Assembly (NCBI GenBank): GCA_023230025.1
Contig: JALNYD010000027.1
Span: forward strand, 1-18,009
Direction: 5' to 3'
DNA from: Candidatus Cloacimonadota bacterium
GTDB taxonomy: Bacteria > Cloacimonadota > Cloacimonadia > Cloacimonadales > Cloacimonadaceae
Length of the DNA: 18,009 nt
Shown: positions 8,445-15,200 of the stretch, in pieces
How positions within the stretch are numbered: position 1 is the first letter of the stretch
How the letters are laid out: every line of letters starts with the position of its first letter
Made by a program: the position numbers and the translations under genes
Notes under the pieces: generated by a model
What the model was told of the DNA's origin: nothing
What the model saw: only the letters and a program-made list of their open reading frames with translations
Database searches by the model: none

Positions 8445-8500
8445 TCACGATGCCGTCACCTTGTGGTCACAAAAGTAACGGCAAGGTGACCGCATCGTGA
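8445..8500. repeat. 56-nt imperfect palindrome (long hairpin) between feoA and the next unit
   Basis: Two 19-nt arms, 8445-8463 and 8482-8500, are inverted copies with one mismatch (arm TCACGATGCCGTCACCTTG). The 18-nt interior can continue the fold: GTCAC at 8466-8470 and GTAAC at 8475-8479 pair on the transcribed minus strand around a TTTT loop. The whole 56 nt can therefore form one long hairpin in RNA or a cruciform in DNA. It lies after the feoA stop codon and before the next minus-strand gene, a place for a terminator or 3'-stabilising structure, but no U-tract follows on the minus strand. An operator or a mobile palindromic repeat is also possible. Confidence 0.7.
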
Positions 8501-8566
8501 CAGCAAACACTGGGGATGAAGTTCTCTCCAGCAATGGGACTAGCCTGACCTTTATACCCCGTGAAG

Positions 8567-8860
8567 CTAATCCAGCCTAACCCGGATCAAATCAGCTATT
8601 CTGCGATCCAACACATAACGAGCATCGCCAACAGCGACGATTATATTGGGTTCCTGCAGTTCATTACGGAAGATAGAGATTCGAGAGCCCACATAGATTC
8701 CCCGCTCTATGGTGCGTAAATCATTGTTGCAATATACAGTTCCAGATTTACCTTCGCTGAGATCAGAAAGCGCCAGACAATCTCCTCTCTGGCAGTGACA
8801 CTGGTGCCTGCTTTGGAAGAAACGGCTTCCCCATTGTCTCATTCTACGTCGTGCGTTCAT
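8567..8860 (-). CDS. feoA: FeoA-domain protein
   Basis: Small cytosolic SH3-like partner of the FeoB ferrous iron transporter. From about residue 29 the 97-residue product follows the FeoA pattern: LSDLSEGKSGTVYC, then a short helix ending in a glycine turn (ERGIYVGSRISIF), then strands finishing in VAVGDARYVLDRRIADLIRV. The first 28 residues are a basic leader (RRRMRQ) followed by a Cys/His-rich stretch, QCHCQRGDC, ahead of the core. The start ATG at 8860 lies inside the end of feoB (17-nt overlap including both codons), with AGGA about nine bases before it, so translation is coupled to feoB. An internal ATG at codon 7 is possible. FeoA placed after rather than before feoB is less usual. Confidence 0.88.
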   Translation of the reverse strand: MNARRRMRQWGSRFFQSRHQCHCQRGDCLALSDLSEGKSGTVYCNNDLRTIERGIYVGSRISIFRNELQEPNIIVAVGDARYVLDRRIADLIRVRLD

Positions 8861-11045
8861 GTTTCTTTCCTATATTCTTTAAATTCCAATAAATCAATAC
8901 CAATATGCCCACCCCTATACTAATCCAATATACTGAAGCAGCTTCAAATGCGGCAATCTGATAGAAGAGCATTGCCACGATCCAGGCCAGCAGATTGAGA
9001 TAGAGAAATGTGAACAGGGTCCAGCGGCTGCCATGTTCTTTGAAGAGCATGGCCAAGGCTGCGGCACAGGGAGAATACAATACTACAAAGAGCAGATAGG
9101 CCAGGGCTGCCTTCCACCCTCCAAAGCGCTCTTTTAGGTTATCAGATAAAGCAGAGGGGACATCTTCCTGCTCATTAAGCTCCATGCTGAGATCTTCCCC
9201 TGAATACAGGCTTTGCATGGTTCCCACGATTGCTTCTTTGGCAAACAAGCCTGTGATCAGCGCTACTGATGCTGCCCAGTTATCTCTTTCGATGCCAAGA
9301 GGTTGCAGCACTGGAGTGATTGCATGACCACCAATTTCTAACACGCTCACCTCTTCGCGCTGAGGGCTGAATATGTTTGGCACCATAATTGCCTGCAGGA
9401 TGGTGATTACCGCAATCACGGTGAGAATAGTCTTACCAGCTCTGAGGATGAAATCTTTGAGCCTGAACCAGGTGTGCAACATGATGCCATTCAGAGTGGG
9501 AACATGGTATGGGGGCAATTCCATCACAAAGTTTCCAGGATCACTCTTGAATACGGTCTTTTTGAGCAGTAACCCGGTTAGCATTGCCATGATCACGCCA
9601 AAGAAATACAAACCGAAAATCACGATATCAGCGCGAGCGGGGAAGAAAATCATGGCCAGGAAGGTATAAACCGGAAGCTTGGCGCCGCAACTCATGAAGG
9701 GCGTAAGCAAAGAAGCAAATAACCGGTCCCGGGGAGTTTCCAGGGTACGGGTTGCCATGATAGCGGGAACGGTGCAGCCAAAGCCAACCAAAAGCGGGAT
9801 AAAGGCTTTGCCGGGTAACCCGATCCTGCGCATGAACTTATCGGCAATGAAGGCAGCCCGGGCCATGTATCCACTATCTTCCAGAATAGATAAACTTATG
9901 TATATGAAGAATATAGGAGGAATGAAAGTGCCGATCGTAACAATACCTCCACCAATGGCATCACTGAGAAAATAGCTAAGCCAGGCGGGAGCACTGAGTA
10001 AGCTCAGCATAGCAGGCAATTGCTCCAGAAAGAGCCAGGAAAGTCCGCTTTCAATCAGTCCAATCACGGGTTCGCTGGCTTTGACGGCAATCAGAAACAC
10101 CAGATACATCACCACAAAAAAGATCGGTAAGCCCAAAAATCCGGAGAGTAAGACCTTGTCCACCGCATCCGAGAAAGTCCAGTTGCCCGGTCTGCGACGC
10201 TTCACAACGTCTTTCACCAGGCCGCGGATGTAACCATAGCGATCATCGGCAATAACATTGATGGCAACCTGCCCGCGATGCTTTTCGATGGCCCGGATTT
10301 GCTTTTGCACAGCTTCCAGCTCATCATTGGATAGCTGCATCAGATACTCCTGGTCGCCTTCGATGATCTTCAGGGCTTGCCAGCGAGTCTTTTGCACCTG
10401 CCAGTAAATATCAGTCGCCTGGGGCTGGGCTTTATCCATACTATCCAGATTGCTTTTGCTGATCACACCTTTCCATATCTGTTCAAGATGCTCTTCCACC
10501 ACCTCGTCATAACGGATCTGTGCGGGGATCGGAGGATTGCTAAGATTGTATTCTATGCGCTGCATCAGGGATTCTGGGTTGAAACGCTTGTTCAAAACCA
10601 CAGGCTTAACCTCAAAACCCAGGTGACTGCTCAGATGCGCCAACTCAATCTTGAGCCCATTGCGTTCTGCAATATCGGTCATGCTCAAACACATCAGAAG
10701 GGGTGCGCCCAGTTCCATAAGCTGAACAGTGAGATACAGATTGCGCTCCAGATTGGAGGCATCGACGATGTTTACGATCAAATCCGGCTTTTCGTTCAGG
10801 ATATAGTTCCTGGTAACAAGCTCATCAGGAGTACCGCCATTGAGGCTGTAAATCCCCGGAAGATCGATCACTTCGTATTTGGTGCCCTTATAGCTGAAAG
10901 TGCCGCTTTTGTGCTCAACGGTGACGCCTGGCCAATTGCCCACGGTTTGTCTGGAGCCAGTTAAAGCATTGAATAAGGTGGTTTTACCTACATTCGGATT
11001 GCCTGCAAGAGCTATCACAAGTTTCTTATTGAGATTCATTCGCAT
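8844..11045 (-). CDS. feoB: Ferrous iron transporter FeoB
   Basis: Inner-membrane Fe(II) transporter with an N-terminal G domain, 733 residues. The P-loop GNPNVGKT is at 15-22, the G2-region GNWPGVTVE at 36-44 and G3 DLPG at 61-64. A helical spacer with basic patches (about 170-290) precedes a polytopic membrane part from about 300. The two Gate motifs are intact: GCTVPAIMATR (424-434) with PFMSCGAKLPVY (449-460), and GLFAKEAIVGT (599-609) with YSPCAAALAML (657-667); their cysteines are those associated with iron passage. The G4 position reads SMTD at 121-124 rather than the usual NxxD, and no clear G5 Ser-Ala follows. The ATG at 11045 overlaps the fur end by 20 nt; ATG 11039 is a good alternative because an AGGA lies nine bases before it. 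Co-transcribed with fur and feoA. Confidence 0.96.
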   Translation of the reverse strand: MRMNLNKKLVIALAGNPNVGKTTLFNALTGSRQTVGNWPGVTVEHKSGTFSYKGTKYEVIDLPGIYSLNGGTPDELVTRNYILNEKPDLIVNIVDASNLERNLYLTVQLMELGAPLLMCLSMTDIAERNGLKIELAHLSSHLGFEVKPVVLNKRFNPESLMQRIEYNLSNPPIPAQIRYDEVVEEHLEQIWKGVISKSNLDSMDKAQPQATDIYWQVQKTRWQALKIIEGDQEYLMQLSNDELEAVQKQIRAIEKHRGQVAINVIADDRYGYIRGLVKDVVKRRRPGNWTFSDAVDKVLLSGFLGLPIFFVVMYLVFLIAVKASEPVIGLIESGLSWLFLEQLPAMLSLLSAPAWLSYFLSDAIGGGIVTIGTFIPPIFFIYISLSILEDSGYMARAAFIADKFMRRIGLPGKAFIPLLVGFGCTVPAIMATRTLETPRDRLFASLLTPFMSCGAKLPVYTFLAMIFFPARADIVIFGLYFFGVIMAMLTGLLLKKTVFKSDPGNFVMELPPYHVPTLNGIMLHTWFRLKDFILRAGKTILTVIAVITILQAIMVPNIFSPQREEVSVLEIGGHAITPVLQPLGIERDNWAASVALITGLFAKEAIVGTMQSLYSGEDLSMELNEQEDVPSALSDNLKERFGGWKAALAYLLFVVLYSPCAAALAMLFKEHGSRWTLFTFLYLNLLAWIVAMLFYQIAAFEAASVYWISIGVGILVLIYWNLKNIGKKHERTT

Positions 11046-11466
11046 TTATCCTGCATTTCCAGCATAAACCACTGATGCTGATGTTTATATGGTTGATCTC
11101 AAACTTCTGTGCTTTTGCAGCAACTTCGATCCGGGGTACAAGCTCGTCCAGATTAGTTTCAAACACCTGCTTGCAATTCTCACAAATCCAATGTACATGC
11201 CTTGGGTGCCCCAGAATATGCTCAAAGCGGTCCCTTCCCTCGCTGCGCATGGCAAGCTGAATCAACCCGGCATCAAGTAACAGGGGGAGAGTGCGGTATA
11301 CCGTTGCCAGCGAGACATTCAAGCCCTTGAGGCTGTCATGTAGTTTCTCGGCATCAAAATGCTCGTGCAGCTCAAAAGCGGCATCCAGAATCAGCTTACG
11401 GCTGCGTGTGAGCTTAAACCCACGGAGTTCCAGGAAGTCTTTGAATCGTGTATTGTGGTCTGGCAT
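11026..11466 (-). CDS. fur: Fur-family ferric uptake regulator
   Basis: Metal-dependent repressor, 146 residues from the chosen start. The N-terminal winged helix has LRGFKLTRSRKLILDAAFEL and the recognition-helix region LNVSLATVYRTLPLLLDAGL. The regulatory site segment HPRHVHWICENC gives both the His-rich sensing motif and the first structural zinc pair (CENC); CWKC near the C-terminus gives the second pair. ATG at 11466 is chosen because AAGGA lies six bases upstream; the in-frame TTG at 11472 would have no spacing at all. The gene overlaps feoB, and an iron-box-like palindrome immediately precedes it, which together favour a true Fur controlling iron uptake and itself rather than Zur, PerR or Mur, although sequence alone cannot fix the metal. 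Confidence 0.92.
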   Translation of the reverse strand: MPDHNTRFKDFLELRGFKLTRSRKLILDAAFELHEHFDAEKLHDSLKGLNVSLATVYRTLPLLLDAGLIQLAMRSEGRDRFEHILGHPRHVHWICENCKQVFETNLDELVPRIEVAAKAQKFEINHINISISGLCWKCRINANESQ

Positions 11467-11477
11467 ATTCAATCCTT

Positions 11478-11490
11478 AATGAGAATCATT
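11478..11490 (-). promoter_or_regulatory. Fur-box-like operator ahead of fur-feoB-feoA
   Basis: On the minus strand the sequence is AATGATTCTCATT, a perfect 5-base inverted repeat AATGA/TCATT around a 3-base centre. It matches 11 of 13 positions of the core of the classical Fur consensus (AATGATAATCATT). It touches the ribosome binding site of fur, so bound Fur would block the transcript start region or early elongation. A perfect -35-like TTGACA lies at 11525-11520 on the same strand, but no convincing -10 is seen at proper spacing. Negative autoregulation of the operon by iron-loaded Fur is inferred. Confidence 0.62.
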
Positions 11491-11599
11491 TGCAACCAGC
11501 TTTTGAAATACCGGATTCCTGTCAAGCTCAATCTGTCGCTAATACTCAGATTTCCTTTTTCTCTCGCTTGCAAACTTCTGCCTGTGGATCTATATACCC

Positions 11600-11921
11600 T
11601 CACTGAAAACTTCAAATCCAATCACCAAAACTTCAAATGTCCAAGTCCAAAAGACGAAGAGCATGACAAGTAGAATGTTCAAAATTGCTAACTTCTATCA
11701 GGTCATTTTATTGTGTATATGACGCAAGTTTCCTGATAATCAAGGTGAATGTCCAAGTCCCTCAATAAACGGTGGGTGATTTGAAGTTTTGGTGATAAAA
11801 AGAGTTAGATTATTAAGGAATGTCCAAGCCCAACAAAGCAGATAAAACTAACCATATCGTATTTGTTAACAATGTAATAACTTCATTTGTCCAAGTGAGA
11901 GCAATTTGAAGTTTTAAGTGA
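11600..11921. repeat. Cluster of short inverted and direct repeats
   Basis: Inner pair: 11621-11638 (ATCACCAAAACTTCAAAT) and 11779-11796 are exact 18-nt inverted copies. Outer pair: 11600-11617 and 11904-11921 are inverted copies at 17 of 18 positions. The two left arms are themselves direct repeats sharing AAAACTTCAAAT, and the two right arms share ATTTGAAGTTTT. In addition the 8-mer TGTCCAAG occurs four times on the plus strand, starting at 11638, 11750, 11821 and 11888, three of them as AATGTCCAAG followed by TCC or CCC. The result is a nested stem-like arrangement over about 320 nt. Unit spacing is too irregular for CRISPR. It could be a degraded MITE-like element, a multi-site operator or a structured RNA. 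Confidence 0.7.
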
Positions 11922-11976
11922 CGGTTTGCAGGCGCTATCAATTGCTGATCCTCACCCTTCCTCTGGCAACCTGCTG

Positions 11977-11994
11977 GGCGGTACGGCGACCGCC
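11977..11994. repeat. Small GC-rich hairpin
   Basis: GGCGGT at 11977-11982 and ACCGCC at 11989-11994 form a perfect 6-bp stem with a 6-nt loop, inside a GC-rich patch that contrasts with the AT-rich flanks. No T-run follows in either direction, so it is not a standard terminator. It may be part of a small structured RNA or a remnant of inserted DNA. Confidence 0.4.
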
Positions 11995-12217
11995 TGTACA
12001 TTTTAAGATCCCTATCATAATCAGCATAGTATATGTCCTGCTCCGGTTTTTTGGATAATATAAGATTGTACGGGCGCTCGCCACATCTAATTTTTTGGAG
12101 AATGCCTGGATGAAATCGCTTGACAATGAACCGAGACAAAAAATGTTGAATACAGATTATAAATGTACCACCAATAGTAACTAACCCAACGAAAACCGGA
12201 CAATCTGAAACTTCTTG

Positions 12218-12226
12218 AAGGAGGAG
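12218..12226 (+). promoter_or_regulatory. Strong Shine-Dalgarno of the large secreted protein
   Basis: AAGGAGGAG lies seven bases before ATG 12234, an almost full anti-Shine-Dalgarno match. It fixes this start and suggests efficient translation. Confidence 0.75.
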
Positions 12227-12233
12227 ACTACAA

Positions 12234-15200
12234 ATGAAGATAACAATCTGGGTAGTTGTTTTTTTATTAATAACCACCATGTTATGCGCTGTGAATGTCG
12301 TGATTGGAGGCTCTGGGATCTGTAATGGCCCAGACGAGTCTCCCTGCCCTTATGGCAACTTCTACCGCAATGAAAGAGTGCAGTGCATCATTGAAGCCGC
12401 TGAGATTCACGCAGCAGGCGGAGGCGCAGGACCGATAAACTCGGTAAGCTTGAATGTATTTCAATTGAATGATGTGGGGCCTTTATCGAATTATAGAGTA
12501 AAAATTGGCACCACAGATCAAGCTGTATACAGTAATAATGATTTTATCCAGGATCTTACAGAGGTTTGGTGGGCGGCAAGCTTTCAGCCTTCATTAGGTG
12601 AAAACGTTCATTACTTCAATCAACCATTTGTCTGGGATGGTGTTTCTAATATAGTTCTGGATATGGGGTATTCGCTCACCTCATACTATGCTCCCGAGAC
12701 TGCCAATCCCGGGGTGGAATGGGGTTCTACCGGAGCATTGCGCACTGCCTACATTATGTCCGACGCTACCGATGCTGGTGAGACGTTGATAGCTTACCAA
12801 AGGTCTGTCTATCGCAGTAAGATAACCTTCAATATGGGCGCACAGAATCCCACTGTTCCTAACTCCGTGATTCCTTCCTTCCCTGGTAACGGAGCTACCC
12901 ATATCCCGGTTCCCTCCACGATCAGTTGGATTTCAGGGGGTGGCAATCCGGAGGGCTATAAGCTGTATCTGGGAACGGTCGATCCTCCTCCTTTTATAGC
13001 TGATGTAGAGCAGGATTCCACTTATACTGATACCTTGGCTTATGATACTACATATTACTGGCAAATTGTGCCCTATAACTCTTTTGGGGATGCGGTAGAC
13101 TGCCCAGTATGGTCTTTCTCTACCCGTACTGATCCTGTAATATCAAGCTTCCCCTGGCAGAATGATTTTGGCAGTGGAACCAGTATCTCCTTTCCATTAC
13201 CGGATTGGTCATTTTATTACGGGGTGCTGTCAGACAGCACCAGTCTGGGCAATCCCGGCACTGGATACTGGTATCTTGGCAATTGGTTAAATCAGGGGCC
13301 AACTAATCGTGCTCCCACCCTTCCCATCCAAACCACTAATACTGGCTGGATGATTACCCCCTGGCTTAATCTTCCCACAGCTAATTATGATCTGAGTTTT
13401 GACCTTGCCATGGTGGCACGATTTACCTCCCAACCACCCCAAACCACCGGGTGGGACGATGTTTTCGCCGTTTTGGTAAGCAACGATGAAACTTGGAATA
13501 CATCAAGGATTTTACGCAAGTGGGATAATACGGGTTCTGAATATGTGCTAAACAGCCTTGGGAATCAAGGGATTAATATAACGATCCCGATAGATTCACA
13601 AGGGATGACACGCATTGCTTTCTACGGGGGGTCGCAGTTTTCTAATGCCAGCAATCAAATCTTTGTAGATAACATCGAGGTTCGTTTAAATCCTGGTCTG
13701 CCTATATTAACAGTGAATCCGGGAAGCATGGATTTTGATATCGGGATGCAACACAACTTTAGCCAGATAATTGAGCTTAGCGTGAGTAATAGTGGGCAGG
13801 ATACACTAAGAGTGGATCTAGATGATATCACAATTATTGGTGAGAATCCTGAGTGTTTTTCGATTATCTCATCGGGTCTTCCTTTTGTTTTAACCTCAGG
13901 ACAAACCGCAGTATTGCCAGTGCAGTTCAATCCCAGCTCCGAGGGTGCCAAATCAGCTATCCTGAGAATCGTTAATAACCAATGCCGCCAGAACTATGAC
14001 ATTCCCCTTAATGGGTATGCCTTGTCAAATCCCAGCGTGGCAGTTGGTATTGGCTCAGAAACATCAAATTATCTCCCAATAGAAGCCAATAGAGGGTTTT
14101 CTTACAGTCAATCAATAATTCTGCAAAGTGAGATTAATGTGCCCTTCCGACAGATAAAACAACTATGGTTCTATTGGAATAGTATGTATGAGGGTTTCAG
14201 TTCAAATGAATGGTGTATCTATATGGGACATACAGCCAAAACCGTCTTCGAGAACGGAGATGACTGGGTTCAATCTGATGGCCTTATCAAAGTGTTTGAT
14301 GGTAGGGTTGATCTACCTGCAGAACCAGGTTGGATTTGTGTTCCATTGGATACACCCTTTATTTATGATAATATTTCCAATCTGGTGATTGCCACGGAAG
14401 AAAACGAATCTCTTTATTCGGGTTTTACTTCTGGATTTAGAGGTACTTCTGTAGGTAGCTCCAGGAGTATGGCCTATGGGGCTAGTGATTTTAATCCTGG
14501 TCCTGATGATCTATATACGGGCGTTCTCTATAATTTCATTCCCAACACTATACTTTGCTTCGAAGATGCTTCGACCACTCCGATCCTACAAGTATCAGAA
14601 ACGGAGATCGATTTTTACTCTCAGGAAAGTGGGATTGCAGATGGTCCATTGAAGATAGTCCATATTCGTAATGTAGGTGGTGGGACACTCATCTTTGACA
14701 GTAATCAGATGACGATTCAAGGGCCTGAGGCTGATCATTTCGTTTTATATGGTGATGGATCCTGCCAATTGCAAACCGGACAACGGGCATCGTTTCTACT
14801 GCGTTTTAGTCCTCTATCTCCTGGGGAGAAGAATGCATATCTCCTGATACCGGGAAACGCTATTCCGGACACTCTTCGTTTAACAGGTATGAGTTACCCT
14901 GCGGGTAGCTTCTATGAAAATTTCGAAGGAACTCTATTCCCTCCAGAAGGCTGGGAACGCAGCGATCTTCAATGGACTCAATTCGAAAGTTGCCAATATC
15001 CTGAGTTAATCCCGGCAGGGACATATTGTGCCTTATCCAGCATGAATCGAGACCATCCGGTATCACATTTGATTACTCCAGCCATAAATCTTGAGACTGG
15101 GGCTAAGACATTAAGCTATTTAGCGAGAGGTTTTAATAATAACCACTGTTATGGAGCATCTACATTGAAACTCTCCTACATGTCCATAAATGATTCGGAA

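Larger units (their letters stand above)
11491..12233. other. Long intergenic region without a convincing gene
   Basis: About 740 nt separate the minus-strand fur operon from the plus-strand secreted-protein gene, so both promoters should lie here. It is AT-rich apart from a GC-rich patch at about 11925-12000. It holds a cluster of short repeats (11600-11921) and a small GC hairpin, described separately. Minus-strand frames at 11938-12126 (62 codons) and 11813-12280 (155 codons) lack family features and are not called. A TTGACA at 12120-12125 points towards the plus-strand gene, but no good -10 box sits 16-18 nt after it. I see no tRNA-like cloverleaf. Confidence 0.6.

Noticed and set aside
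10377..10964. A 195-codon plus-strand ORF
   Set aside because: It is antisense to the FeoB G domain and has no recognisable features of its own.
11600..11921. Possible CRISPR array
   Set aside because: Repeat units are only 8-18 nt, occur in both orientations and are unevenly spaced, and there are no cas genes nearby.
11813..12280. A 155-codon minus-strand ORF in the intergenic region
   Set aside because: It runs across the Shine-Dalgarno and start of the large plus-strand gene and through the repeats, and its composition looks random.
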